NCBI GenBank assembly: GCA_905221605.1
Contig: CAJNDS010000787.1
Coordinates: 1 to 64,000 of the forward strand
Reading direction: 5' to 3'
Source of the DNA: Symbiodinium natans
Taxonomy: Eukaryota; Sar; Dinophyceae; Suessiales; Symbiodiniaceae
Length of the DNA: 64,000 nt
This document shows, one piece after another, positions 11,150 to 21,909 of the stretch. Numbering within the stretch: position 1 is the stretch's first letter; each line of letters begins with the position of its first letter. The translations under genes and the position numbers were made by a program. The notes beneath the pieces are model-generated. The model ran no database searches, was not told where the DNA came from, and was given only the letters and a program-made list of their open reading frames with translations.

Positions 11150-12390
11150 AGATGAGCAAACACCCATTGGAGTCCCACACGTCTCAGGGAGTTGGGGGGG
11201 AGTCTGCTTCCTAAAGCAAGCTTTCTTCTGCGTCGAACCCAGGGGTCGGCGTTTATCTAGGGTTTAGTATGCTTCTTCTTGCAACGGATGCCCGCAATGG
11301 CCCTCTAAACCCTAAACCCTAAACCCCAAGTGCCCCCCGCCTCAGCTTGACCCCCGGTTCTTGACCCCTCCCAGCGGTGTCCTCCGCCCTAGCGGCAGAG
11401 AGCTCTCAACGGAAGGGCTTTGCCTGGGCAAACCCTAAGCGTAAACCATCCTAAACCCTAAACCCTAAACCTGAACCCTTCAGATCTTCGACTCTTCACG
11501 CTTCGGACATGCCATGCAAACCACACAGAATTTCAGCCTCCTGCTGAATTTTATAGGGTTCTTAATGGGGGTCGAGTTCAGCACAGTTTGCCAGGGCCAA
11601 GTACAATGCTTGCGGCTATAGGGACGAGTTCTAGGGGGCGTCCCAGGACCTTGACGCACGTAGGATCATCCTTGCACAAATGCTTTAGGCCCGCAACAGT
11701 ATAGTTTGTGCGGCAATTGCTTCATTCATGCGAGGATGTCGCAGATCTGTGTACTACGGAAGAAGTTTCTGTAGGTCCTACTGTAGACTCACCCCGATAG
11801 GCCCGACACACCAACACGAACTCAAGCAAACACACCGACTGAGCGGCCCCTACAAATCTACACCCGACTTCAGTGTACAACATGTTCTGAAAGTGTCATG
11901 CTGGTGCATTTCTGGCAAGTAGAGTGCGCACACATGAGCTCACGACACAATGACTTATCCTCGTACCCGCGAACCCTAGGCCCGGACCCCAGTCCGTAGT
12001 TCAGGAGGCTGCGCTGGGAGGTCACTTCTCGCCTCGGCGCAGCTACAGAGAGAGAATGCTGCTTTGGGTGATGCTTCTGGGAAGCCAAAGGTCTCGGATC
12101 TTTGCTGCTGCGCAAGATATGTGGGCGGGGTAGGTCCTGATCCGATTCCGCCCACACCTTAAGCCTTAATCATTCGATGAGTCTGGGATGTCTCTTAAGG
12201 GCACCCATGCCCACACTGCCTGCAAGTTGAAGTTCGGGAGCCCCAAGAAAAGCCTGTAACCTCTGAAAGCTTTTTCTTTCCTAAAGCTCTTGAAACTCGC
12301 GCTGATGACTGAACGATCTAGGCGATAGAGCACCCCAATCTTCCACCCGTAAACCCTAAACGCTAAACCCTAAACCCTAAGCCCTTAACG
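11150..12390. other. No firm gene; telomere-type tracts
   Basis: CCCTAAA tracts occur at 11306-11325, 11452-11472 and 12349-12380. A stretch at 11960-12150 is open and protein-like on both strands, so no strand can be chosen. An open segment at about 11385-11430 is similar. Confidence 0.35.
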
Positions 12391-12510
12391 CTGGCATGGT
12401 GCAGTCTCTGTGGGAGCCCAAAAATAAGGCCCGCATGGAGGCCGAAGTCGAGGAGGTTTACTCCACTTCCGCAAAAGATCTCCACCCCCTGCGTTCATGC
12501 CCTGAATCCT
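12391..12510 (+). CDS. Candidate exon, unknown product
   Basis: Plus-strand open segment beginning at an ATG and reading MVQSLWEPKNKARMEAE then VEEVYSTSAKDLHPLR, with a GC-rich third position. It lies between two telomere-type tracts. No splice partner or family is identified. Confidence 0.35.
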
Positions 12511-12540
12511 GTCCGCAAGAGACCCCTGACCCTCAAGGGT

Positions 12541-12598
12541 TTAGGATGTAGGAGGGTTTAGGGTTTAGGGTTTAGGGTTAGGGTTTAGGGTTTAGGGT
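12541..12598. repeat. Interstitial TTTAGGG tract
   Basis: About six units of TTTAGGG with one shortened unit (TTAGGG), ending near 12598. Confidence 0.85.
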
Positions 12599-12722
12599 CT
12601 ATAGGGCCACAGAAGAAGAAGAAGAAAAAGAAGAGAAAAGAGCTCAGGCTGTGGACGCATCGCGCCGAGCATGGCCTTCGCAGGGGGCTCTTTGTGGCAA
12701 GTCCCACGCTGTGCTACTTGGA

Positions 12723-12836
12723 GGTTCAGGGTTCAGGGTTCAGGGTTCAGGGTTCAGGGTTCAGGGTTCAGGGTTTAGGGTTTAGGGTTTAGGGTTTAGG
12801 GTTTAGGGTTTAGGGTTGAAAAGTTTAGGGTTTAGG
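12723..12836. repeat. Telomere-repeat array with homogenised TTCAGGG block
   Basis: About seven consecutive TTCAGGG units are followed by about seven consecutive TTTAGGG units and a short interrupted remainder. The variant unit is confined to one block. Confidence 0.9.
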
Positions 12837-12838
12837 GC

Positions 12839-12913
12839 ACTTAGTAACCCACTATCAGTACCCTAAAAGGGTTATGATTGGGTTGTACGTACAGTTATAG
12901 TTGGTTACTAAGT
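12839..12913. mobile_element. Foldback element
   Basis: Left end ACTTAGTAACCCA and right end TGGTTACTAAGT are inverted repeats; the interior is AT-rich. It is related in its arms to 56355-56498. Confidence 0.5.
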
Positions 12914-12918
12914 ATCAT

Positions 12919-13903
12919 GAACCTCTCCTAAACCCTAAACCCCAAACCCTAAACCCTTATGGCACGCCAAGAGCGCACCTCCAAAAGCCAAACATGAACA
13001 GAAGCCCCGACAGATGAAAAGAACTGCAGAAAACGCCACGAAGCCTCTGATCCTGATCTCAAGGAGTTTTTAGCTCCTTGTCTATGCTCCGCTTCCTAGG
13101 GCTTGTAGGGTTGAGGCCCCCATAAACCTCAAAGAGCGCGCCTCTTGCAAGACTGCTTTCGCTGCCGAGGTGGCGCCGCCTACCTCGGCCCCATTGGCGC
13201 CTGCAGAAATTTCAGGGTTCGGGGTTATAGGGTTTAGGGTTAGAGGGTTTAGAGTTAGAGGGTTTAGGGTTATAGGGTTTAGGGTTATAGGGTTTAGGGC
13301 TACAGGGTTTGGATGTTATCGGGTTGGGGAACTTGGGCGGGTTTATGGTGATGGGATATTCTGAGCGGCTTCGTCGGGAAATGCGTTGGGTTCTTTCGTT
13401 GAGTCGGAGCTCTCGCTTCGCGCTGGCTGGGGGGCAGGGGGAGGGTGCAGCTGTCCTTGTCGGCCATCCACCTCGAGACTGAAGAAACCACAGCCGTCCT
13501 AACTAATCCTCCAAAAGACCTATGCAGTCCCAAACAGGACCAAAAAAGATCACCTTTACCCTATAAGGGCCCAAAAAACCCATGATTTAAAGGCCGGTGG
13601 TTCCGTTTTGGGGCCCTTAAAAAAACATCTTTACCCCGAATGAAGGGATGAAGGAGTACTCGGAGAAAGCTGAGAACTCCCAAGCCTGGCTCGGGGGTGG
13701 CGGAGTTGGCGGCTTTCATGGCCGTCGCCCCTTCGGAGACGAACACTTGGCCTCAGGATCGTGCTGAGGCTCTTGTTGTTCTCTCCGGAATCGGGCAATG
13801 GTGGCTTAGATACTCAGCGCTTCCCAAAAAAACTGGGCGGCTCCGACCGCTCCAACGCTCGGAGCCAGAGACCCGAACATCAGGAGACTGTGAGTATTCT
13901 CCG
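12919..13903. other. No firm gene; telomere-type tracts
   Basis: Telomere-type units are at 12928-12957 and 13220-13312 (here with TTATAGGG and TTAGAGGG variants). A segment at 13660-13780 is open and protein-like on both strands. Confidence 0.35.
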
Positions 13904-13971
13904 AAACCCTAAACCCTAAACCCTAAACCCTAAACCCTAAACCCTAAACCCTAAACCCTAAACCCTAAACG
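13904..13971. repeat. Interstitial CCCTAAA tract, about 9.5 units
   Basis: A perfect run of CCCTAAA heptamers, one of the longest in the window. Confidence 0.95.
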
Positions 13972-14267
13972 ATATGCAGGGGTGGTGAACCCACTCCAGA
14001 ACCCAAGGCAGGGCATGATAGGGGGGAGGGGGGCTAAGCAAGCCCCCATGTATCGGCATCCAGAACGACCTCTCCATGAATCTATGGATCTCGGCCTGTC
14101 TCCCTCCCCCCTCTCCTCTTGCTATCTACGACCCCAGACCCACACATGGCCCCAGAACCCTTGGCTTTGCCACGGTTTGCATTTCTTCGGCCCCTTTTTC
14201 TGGTGTGGGGGGCGGGACTGGCTTCCATACTCCTTCTTGGAGCGGAACAGTAGCAAGGCCCTGGATA

Positions 14268-14379
14268 CTTGGCTGCACTCAGAAGGGTAGCTAAAATTTA
14301 AAAGTTTAGCTGCCTTATTAAGAAACCCAATAAACCCAAAAAAGGTAAGGATCTAAAGTTACGGTAAAGTACCACAAAG
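14268..14379 (+). mobile_element. 112-bp MITE family, copy 2 (TSD GATA)
   Basis: Starts CTTGGCTGCACTC and ends AAGTACCACAAAG. It is flanked by GATA on both sides (14264-14267 and 14380-14383) and is the same length as four other copies. Confidence 0.8.
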
Positions 14380-14516
14380 GATATCTCAAACTTAACAGCG
14401 GTAGTACAGAGGAACCTTGGCGAAGTAGCAACCTCCAACTGCAGACCTCAAGGCGCCGGCCCGAACCTATTTCCCTATTCCTAGACCGTACCCTCCAGCA
14501 CCTCAAGAACTGCTTG

Positions 14517-14571
14517 TGGGGTTTAGGGTTTAGGGTTTAGGGTTTAGGGTTTAGGGTTTAGGGTTTAGGGT
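14517..14571. repeat. Interstitial TTTAGGG tract, about 7.5 units
   Basis: A perfect TTTAGGG run. A second run at 14719-14780 mixes TTTAGGG with TTTGGGG. Confidence 0.95.
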
Positions 14572-14579
14572 CCACAACT

Positions 14580-15343
14580 CAGGGAGGAGCTAATTGTCCG
14601 AGCCCATGTTTCTAAGCCCTACAAACTCTCGACCAAACTAAGCCCAGCCAGACGCTGAGAGTTCGGCCCAGGAGTTGCAAGGCTTGAGCCCGTCGGATTC
14701 GAATCTGCCACGGCCTCGTTAGGGTTTAGGGTTTGGGGTTTGGGGTTTGGGGTTTAGGGTTTAGGGTTTAGGGTTTAGGGCTACGGAGACTTGTGTCTTG
14801 AAGAGTACCGGCAATGTGTTCCAGAGCCACTGATGCTGCGGAACGTCTGCAAACGTGTTTCCTGGAGCTACAAAGTTCTAGTATGGAGGTTCCACACTCA
14901 TCCTGCAGCATAAAAGGCAACGCCTAAACCCCTGCAAATTTTATGGAAGCTACAATGTCGTTGAAAGTTCCTGCAACGTTCGAAAATTCCAGCAATCGAG
15001 CCCTGTGGTTTCCGAGGGCCGCACACGGATTTGTCCTGCAGGAACTTACGGCCCACTTCTCTGACCTCACAGCTGCAGGGGTCTCCGCTTCCCCCTGCAG
15101 CCTCTGCCAACCAAGTCCGAGAGCTTGCGAAAGGCAGGCAAACCCTCAACCACACATCTTTGACAACACCAAAAACCGTCACTGCACACCCCAAACTCCG
15201 GTTACATCCAGGCCTCTGAAGTCCTCAAACTCCTGGAGCTCCTAAACCCCTAGACCCTAAACTCCACCCCTAAACCCTAAAATAAACCCTAAACTCCACC
15301 CCTAAACCCTAAACCCTAAACTCTACCCCTAAACCCCAAACTC
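14580..15343. other. Unassigned; possible exons, strand uncertain
   Basis: Segments at about 14640-14705 (plus, ELQGLSPSDSNLPRP), 14790-14885 (plus, DLCLEEYRQCVPEPL) and 15031-15219 (plus) read like exons but are unlinked. The minus strand of the last is also open. CCCTAAA-type units with CTCCACCCCTAAA interruptions fill 15242-15345. Confidence 0.3.
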
Positions 15344-15444
15344 CTGATGCACAAGGGGGGGACCGTCTTGTCGATGTCGCGGACGACGTACGACCACGCA
15401 GCTTTCAGAAAGGTGGGCAGGGCATCCTCCATGGCAGCCTCAAC
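15344..15444 (-). CDS. Exon of a DnaJ X-domain (DNAJ-containing protein) gene
   Basis: The exon follows a CTGCAG acceptor, runs 33 codons plus two bases and ends at a GA donor (ATCAG|GAG). It reads EDALPTFLKAAWSY then RDIDKTVPPLC. This fits the X-domain found C-terminal to J domains in plant and protist DNAJ proteins, where a Leu-Pro-x-Phe-Leu...Trp stretch is followed by Asp-Ile-x-x-Thr. Telomere-type repeat flanks it on both sides. Other exons were not found with confidence. Segments at about 15620-15690 and 16825-16900 on the same strand are open and may belong to it. Only one exon supports the family call, so it is moderate. Confidence 0.5.
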
Positions 15445-15774
15445 CTGCAGGGTGCCGAAACCTTCCGGGTATAGGGTTTAGGGTTTAGGGTTTAGGCAAC
15501 CCCGAGCCCCAAAAAGTTGCTCTTTTTTGCCACCGCTAGGGCCCCCAACAAACGGTCTATAGGGCCTGATTACAGTTTCAGGGCTTGCTTAGGATTTAGG
15601 TAACATCTCACCTCAGGCCTGTAAGAGGAGTCCGGCAACGAGAGGTTGCTCAAAGGACCATGGATCACGGCTGTCCAAATCGAGTGCTTTCGCTTAGGAG
15701 CACAGTGCATGGTTTGATGGTGTAGAAAGATCAGGACTTATACGCATATGTATCTAGGATAGAATATATGTACC

Positions 15775-15806
<32 letters not shown>

Positions 15807-17085
15807 ATGTGTATATAGATATATTGATATCTATGTTTGTTTATACGTGAGTTCTCCTAAGCTTCAACCTCTCGAACCCGTGAGCCCCAGAATTATATAT
15901 GTTGATGAGCTGAACTGAAGCTCAACCGAGCACCCAAAAGGGGCAAAAGGGATAGGCTTCTTACACTCCTTGTGAATCAGGAGCTGCCTGACTTTAAAAG
16001 CCTGAACTAGCAACAGGCTCTTCGCTCTGCCGGGTAGAGCAACCAAGTATACGCGTCGCCTCCTGCACTTGCTCCTCAGGAACGGCGGCATCGCCTTCAG
16101 CCAGGAATCGTGCGCAATGGCACAGCGTTTAGGGTTTAGGGTTTAGGCAGACTGGCTCGCGCCACCCACTAGGTCCAACAAGGCACACCAAACACACAGG
16201 CGGACCTCAGCCAAGCAGTCACAAACTACCTCTCAAAGGCTCATGATATTGCTTATGCTGGGTTTAGGGTTTTAGGGTTAACTCTGGCACTGGCAACCAA
16301 CTGCTGGGGACGCTTCTGGTAGGAGTGCATGACTTGACGAACGCCGAACTGGACTAACCCTAAACCCTAAACCTTATAAACCCTAAACCCTAAACCCTAA
16401 ACCCTTAGGGTTGGTTGCTCGGACTAGGATGGGCTTGGGGTGGGGAGGAGGCGCATTGGGAGGGGGGCAGGAGGCGCGAGCTACAGGGCACAGTGCAGTA
16501 GAGCACGGAATGTTCGCCTTGCAGCACTGACACCCGACTTAACCCAGAATTTAGGCAAGTCGGTGGATGGCACGCGCACGAGCGATTAGTCGAACCCTCC
16601 GCTGTAGATGCTTTGGCCGCTGATCGTGTACACCTATAACTCCTGATATGAAACATTGCATCTCACGATTCTTTCATCCTACGAAGAACACTTGTACTAC
16701 TTCAATGCTAGTTTGGTACCCTAAAAAACCCTAAACCCGAAACCCTAAACCCTACACCCTAAACCCTAAAACCTTAAACCGTTTCAGATTTTTTTATTCA
16801 TACGCACGCACAGGTATACCCGCCTGAGTCTGTTGCAGCTTCCCCTTCCTTCTGTTCCTTCGGCAGCTTCGTCGCAGCACTGTAGACCTCACAGACAAGA
16901 GAGAAGTCCAAACGTAGCAGCTCGCAGCCCCCAAAAACTGTTTTCAGCAAACTTAGGAAGAAATATGAGGGTTTACGAAAATAGGGGACCCTTAATATAG
17001 ACCCTCAAATAGTAGCATCCCCTTACAAACAATATAAGCGCCCCAGTAAGAAACCACCGCAACTTCGGCAACCCCCACATCGAGT
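15445..17085. other. Intron or intergenic sequence with telomere-type tracts and AT repeat
   Basis: TTTAGGG and CCCTAAA tracts are at 15474-15496, 16128-16147, 16358-16410 and 16717-16770. An AT microsatellite is at 15770-15830. Possible minus-strand exons are at about 15620-15690, 16010-16105 and 16825-16900. A dispersed repeat (GGGTTTACGAAAATAGGGGACCC) at 16970-17060 recurs near 18450 and 60780. Confidence 0.35.
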
Positions 17086-17197
17086 GTTCGGCACACTTTT
17101 TCCGCTCAAGGCTGCTGCGTGGCCCTACTTCTCCTTTCAGAAGCCTCAAAAGTTGTGGCAATGGACACGTTGCCGGATCCAGTGGAGAAGGCGTGGC

Positions 17198-17785
17198 TTA
17201 TGTTTGCGGCTTCTGCCTCTGCGACCGCGGTGCTTGGAGCATTTCCCAATGCCCCTTCAACTTCTGCGGCATATCTTCCATCGGTACAGGTATGGATGCA
17301 TTGCTGGATCCACCTGAGGAAGCATTCTCATTGCTTGACCCACCAACAGTCGCATTACTTGCGGATGTGCCTGCTGAGGGATCTCGCAGAGGTACGGGCG
17401 TGGATGCATTGCTGGATTCATTTGAGAAGGCGTTGCTTGTCCTTGTGGCTTCTGCCTCTGCGACCGTGGTGTTGGAGGCATTGCTTGCCTCACTAACCGA
17501 CGCATTGCTGGTTGCGTTGCCCGACTCATGCGAAGTGCACATTGGCAGCTCGCACCAGGAGGCAGGTACCTTTACCAGGGGCCCGTCGTCCTCGTCATCC
17601 TCATCGTCCTCGTCGCCGTCCTCATCGCCGTCTGTGCTGTTGGAGCAGTCGCCGGCACAAAAGCAAGGACCCGAAAAGATGATGCGGCATCTGAACCTGC
17701 GGCGTGGGGGACCCGAAACTCTGTGCACCACGACCGAACCGGACATCGGACAGACGCAGAAGTTTGCGGAAGATGTTGCAACCAA
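17198..17785 (-). CDS. Low-complexity ORF with Ser-Asn-Ala-Ser repeats; strand uncertain
   Basis: An uninterrupted 195-codon frame with a Cys-containing start, an acidic run (DGDEDGDEDDEDDEDD), then many N-x-S/T sequons (SNAT, SNAS, SNTT, SNES). The underlying DNA has imperfect repeats of about 110-240 bp (compare 17161-17240 with 17400-17490). The plus strand is also open over most of this span. A plus frame near 17570-17640 encodes a hydrophobic run followed by basic residues, like a membrane anchor. No family is recognised, and either strand or neither may be coding. Confidence 0.25.
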   Translation of the reverse strand: MVATSSANFCVCPMSGSVVVHRVSGPPRRRFRCRIIFSGPCFCAGDCSNSTDGDEDGDEDDEDDEDDGPLVKVPASWCELPMCTSHESGNATSNASVSEASNASNTTVAEAEATRTSNAFSNESSNASTPVPLRDPSAGTSASNATVGGSSNENASSGGSSNASIPVPMEDMPQKLKGHWEMLQAPRSQRQKPQT

Positions 17786-17959
17786 TCACGCAACATGCAC
17801 GAAAGCTCTCTGTGCAGCAAGGACACGGATTCCCAACCAAAAGTAGATTGTCAAGGTCCGTATCTTCGAAAGATTCCTCGCGAAGTGCTCATGATTCTAT
17901 GGTCGCACGGGCTTAGGACACATCGCTTCTTCGATCGTGCTTGCCAGGGGTGTTAGTTA

Positions 17960-18670
17960 CTGGTTTGCGGTGTAGGGTTTAGGGTTTATAGGGTTTACTA
18001 TGTAGGGTTTAGTCTAGGGTTTAGGGTTTAGGGCTGCTCGCGGCCGTTTCGCGACAAGGTTGCTGGTCCTGTGCAAGTCGAGACACAATGAGCCGTGCAA
18101 CCTTTTGGCACCCTAAACCCCAAACTCTGAGTAAACCCTAAACCCTGAACCCTAAACCCGGCAAATGGGTCCGCATACTCACAGAAACATGTCGGATTGC
18201 CGTTAGCTTCCTTCTGCGGCTACCAGGCCGAATTCGTTTGCTTTGAGTTTTGTGTGTTCATGTGGGTTGGTTGCGGCAGTTCTGCAAACTTGGGCTGCAG
18301 CTCTGCAAGCTTGGGTTCGACACAGTGCTTCCTCGGGCAGTTGGTCGGTCGGGCGTTTCGGACGTCTCGCGGAGTTTCGGTGTAGGACTTCTTTTGCCTT
18401 CCGAACCTTTTTCAGGTTAAGCCATCTTTAATAAACAGCCATCTATGGGGCTTTACGAAAATACGGGACCCCCAAATAGTAGGATTCCTTGAAAACAAGG
18501 ACCCTGCCACGTTGATGCTAAGCCAAAGTGACACTTGTGCTAACAGTCCTTAATACGGATTATCGTACCCCCTACTAGAATGCCTTTTAAGGAGCTGTTA
18601 GTATAAGGGGGAACCCCCCCAACCCCTAAACCCTAAACCCTAAACCCTAAACCCGTGCATGTCTGTCCAA
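17960..18670. other. No firm gene; telomere-type tracts
   Basis: TTTAGGG and CCCTAAA tracts are at 17973-18034, 18111-18160 and 18622-18655. A foldback remnant lies at 18540-18602. A segment at 18220-18330 is open on both strands. Confidence 0.4.
18540..18602. mobile_element. Foldback element (CTAACAGTCCTTAA family)
   Basis: Left end CTAACAGTCCTTAA and right end TTAAGGAGCTGTTAG are inverted. A second copy is at 61728-61786, and a fragment of the right end is near 42684. Confidence 0.5.
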
Positions 18671-18678
18671 ATTGACGC

Positions 18679-21600
18679 CCAAGAGTCGGAGTCCAAAGCG
18701 CTCAAGCGGTTCCCGCTCAAGTCCAGGAAGTCGAGGTCTGGGAGGTGGCGGAAGAACCCCTTGCCAAGTGCACCTCAGGAAACCCTAAAACCCTAAACCC
18801 TGTAAACCCTAGCTGATCGCTCTCGACCACTCCGCAGGGTTTAGGGTTTAGGGTTTGGGGTTTAGGGTTTAGGGCCGGCCGAAGAGCTGATCTGGTTGTT
18901 GGCAACTGTCAGGTAGTCCAATGAGTTGGACTCAGGCAGCCAGACAACAGAGCTCGGCAGCTCAGTGAGTCTGTTCCGACGGAGGTCGACGACCACCACC
19001 TGGTCAAACCCTAAACCCTAAACCAAAACCCTAAAACCCTAAAACCCTAAAACCCTAAAACCCTAAAACCCTAAAACCCTAAACCCTAAACCCTAACCCG
19101 CATGCGTGAAGGCTTTTTGGAGGGGTCGGTGAACTCAAAGTTCTGAGGCTCGCGCCTCTGGATTCCCGAACAAAGCTCCCGCTGGCATTTCTGAGATGCT
19201 GTTCGAGCTCAGGTCCAGCTCCCACAAACCTGGCCTTGGGCTAAGCGTTCAGGGTTTAGGGTTTAGGGTTTAAGGTATTCGTTACTATAACCCTTCCAAA
19301 GGGCCCTTGTAGGGCTGTTTATGGGGGGGTTCTAGGCCCAACAGCCCATCCTGGTGGTTGCCCAGGAACTAAAATACTGGCATGCGTAGGTCCTTTCTTT
19401 ACTCGCGTAATGGCATCAGGTTTAGGGTTTAGGGTTTAGGGTTTAGGGTTTAGGGAACCATCCCAGGGGCAGACTTGTCAAGTTCGGGAAAGCCGACAAG
19501 CCATTGCGGGCGAGGCGGAGGCTGCCCAGGTTGGGCATGCCAGAAAAGGCATCCATCGGCAGGTCCTTCCGAACGATTCTGCTCTCTCTCTCTCTCTCTC
19601 TTAGGGTTTAGGGTTTAGGGTTTAGGGTTTAGGTTTAGGGTTTAGGGTTTAGGGTTTAGGGTTTACAAGACCCCCACACGCGATTACCCCAAGGCTAAAG
19701 GCTCGAGGGCTCTCTTCACGAAGAGCAGCTGTTCCCTTCTTACCAAGAACGGAAAGATCGATTTCTCATCAAAGTGAATATAGCCTGTGAGATTTATAAA
19801 ATTATAAAGCAATCCGGCACGTGCATCAAGGACGAGGGACGAACCTAAACCCTAAACCCTAAACCATCTACTCGTGCGGAACAGCTTCGGCCTCCTTCAA
19901 GTCGTGTCGCTGAAAATAACTGTTCAGTTATCGTGCACTGGTCGGCCGCAGCTTCAAGTTCACAACGTGTGCTGCACATCCAGGCTCCATGTGTGCTTGC
20001 GAAAGGGAACGGTGGCTATTCTCTACACACACACACACACACCCCACACACACACACACACACACACGAACACACACACAGACACAGACACAGACACAGA
20101 CACAGACACAGACACAGACACAGACACGCACACGCACACACACACACACACAAGTTCTATTTTTCAAATATTTTCACCACATATGGCCGGCAGAAATCTC
20201 CGGATTCCGTTTTTTCTGCATCCAGGACTTCCCCGGGTTGAAGTTTATTTTAAATGGCCTGGTTAACGAATACAGCTTCAGAAAAGCAGTGGTCCGAATT
20301 CTGTTCATTCAATTGTTTGAATTGGTTAGCCTGCGTGTTGGGGCTTAACGTTCTAAAACAGAATGGAACTCAACACTTTCCTGTAAATGTTTGCTTTTTG
20401 TATGTTTTTTTTTGACCGGATGAAAGCTCTGGATCCGGGATTACACCATATTTTTTTAAAAAATAGTAAGTGGGATGAATTAGGGTGAAATCTCTTGATT
20501 CCGTTTACTCTGGATCCAGAATTTCACCGGTTTGAAATTCCATCGAGATAATGGCATGGTTTAACCAGAGGTTCAATTGCAGAATTGACCCCCGGTTCTA
20601 TTTTGTCCTTGTTGAATTGCTTTTGTCGTTGTTGAATCTGCTTGGCCAATTCCAACAATGAACTGACTTTTGTAAGTTATCCGGCCTATTGAAATCATTT
20701 AACACCTCTTGAACAACACCATTGCCCGCTTCAAAGTACTTACATTGTGCAAAGTATGCACGTGTTGGAAGAAGCATGATATCTTGAATTATCCGAATAA
20801 TAGAGTTGGGGCCAGCTATGTTTAGGGTGTAGGGTGCGAACGAAGAAAAGAAGAGAATCGTGCGGACAGGTGTACGCGTGAACTGTCTTCCATGTTGGAA
20901 ACGCTATACCAATTATATCAACATGATCAATAAGTACGAAACCATGCTCCTTAGCCAAATCTTATACATAAATACGAAAAAAGAAAGAATATTAAACCCT
21001 GATGCGTAAACCCACGAACGACGCAGAAAAGATAAGTGCTACATTCAACATTGGAAACGTTAATGCCAAAGGCACATGATGAACATATGCTAAAAACTGA
21101 TGGTTTAAGGCTAAACCTTGTATAAGTACAAAACAACCCAGCGGTTCACAAAGAACTAAGGTTTCCTGTCGAGCCGGAACCCAGTTAGGAACTCAAGCGA
21201 GCCTGAATCCGTTAAGGAACTTAAGCGAGCCGGAAGCACATGAGTAATATGAGTGGTATGCACACACCAAGTGCATAATGTGTATGAAAGTAGGAAAGCA
21301 CACTGTAAATACCGATGGTTGGTAGCATTGAATTAAAGAAAGAACGAAGAAGCAACAGACAGAAGCATGTATTAAGGTAATATACATATATATATATATG
21401 TATACATACGTGAAGCGTGGTCTTGGGAGGGCTGACTCTCTCTCTCTCTCTCTAAATATACACAAACACACACGCAGACAGATATATATATATATATATA
21501 TATACATCTATAGAAATATACAAAATCGCACCTCCAAGAAAGACCCCAAGTAGTAGGATTCCCTTATCATAAGGACCCCAACAGTACCTAATTTCGGAAA

Positions 21601-21907
21601 TCCCCATATGTGTATTGCATACCTACATCCATGCGTACATAGTACAGCTTTGGACTGTCTCGGACTGTCCCTGCCAAGCACTGTTTGGGGCTTAAGGGCC
21701 GCTGGTGTCTCGAAACGCGGGCTCCGGAAAGAAATCAGCTCTAACTGGGCCCACACAAAAGACTCCCTGAGCACGGCCCGATTCACCCTAAACCCAAAAC
21801 CCAAACCCTAAACCCTAAACCCTAAGCCCTGAACCCTGAACCCTGAACTAGAATGCACGTCCTGGAGGAGGTTGTCAGACAAGTCCAGCTGCTGCAGCAG
21901 TGGGCAG
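18679..21907 (-). CDS. Leucine-rich-repeat protein gene (partial, five exons)
   Basis: Five minus-strand exons join in phase: 21857-21907 (LLQQLDLSDNLLQDV), 19463-19581 (PNLGSLRLARNGLSAF), 19156-19229 (LWELDLSSNSISEMP), 18880-18999 (VVVVDLRRNRLTELP) and 18679-18759 (PDLDFLDLSGNRLSAL). Each carries the LxxLxLxxNxL core, so this is a run of leucine-rich repeats, probably a protein-interaction surface. Partner and location are unknown. All acceptors are AG. Donors as read are GC, GA, GC, GC and, tentatively, GC. Introns hold CCCTAAA/TTTAGGG tracts, and the first is about 2.3 kb and AT-rich. Neither the start nor the end of the gene was found. Candidate exons at 22857-22945 and 23767-24600 on the same strand may be upstream parts. 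Confidence 0.65.
19010..19097. repeat. Interstitial array of CCCTAAAA (8-mer) and CCCTAAA units, intronic
   Basis: About seven consecutive 8-base CCCTAAAA units flanked by normal heptamers. It lies inside an intron of the leucine-rich-repeat gene. Confidence 0.85.
19415..19460. repeat. Interstitial TTTAGGG tract next to an exon
   Basis: About five TTTAGGG units end within a few bases of the donor of exon 19463-19581. A further tract with a shortened unit is at 19601-19665, next to a CT microsatellite. Confidence 0.85.
20025..20152. repeat. CA and CACAGA microsatellite
   Basis: (CA)n followed by about eight hexamers of CAGACA and again (CA)n with CG variants. The long His/Thr or Cys/Val open frames across it are repeat artefacts. 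Confidence 0.95.
20160..21790. other. AT-rich intronic stretch almost free of telomere repeats
   Basis: A composition change: AT-rich, low in CpG and almost lacking TTTAGGG. Short internal duplications occur (GAAATCTCCGGATTCCGTTT near 20193 and a variant near 20490; AACTCAAGCGAGCC repeated at 21190-21235). It lies within the first recognised intron of the leucine-rich-repeat gene. An inserted old element is possible, but no coding domain is seen. Confidence 0.4.
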
Positions 21908-21909
21908 CT

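Noticed and set aside
14680-14720. tRNA-like T-arm (GGATTCGAATCT) and a similar one near 61890
   Set aside because: The stems do not pair and no acceptor, D or anticodon arm can be placed around either.
17528-17956. Plus-strand ORF with a hydrophobic run followed by basic residues
   Set aside because: The hydrophobic run is the complement of a GAC/GAG repeat (acidic on the minus strand), so the apparent membrane segment may be a repeat artefact. Not annotated as a gene.
19874-20348. His/Thr-rich and Cys/Val-rich ORFs of 79-130 codons
   Set aside because: Produced by the CA/CACAGA microsatellite in several frames of both strands.
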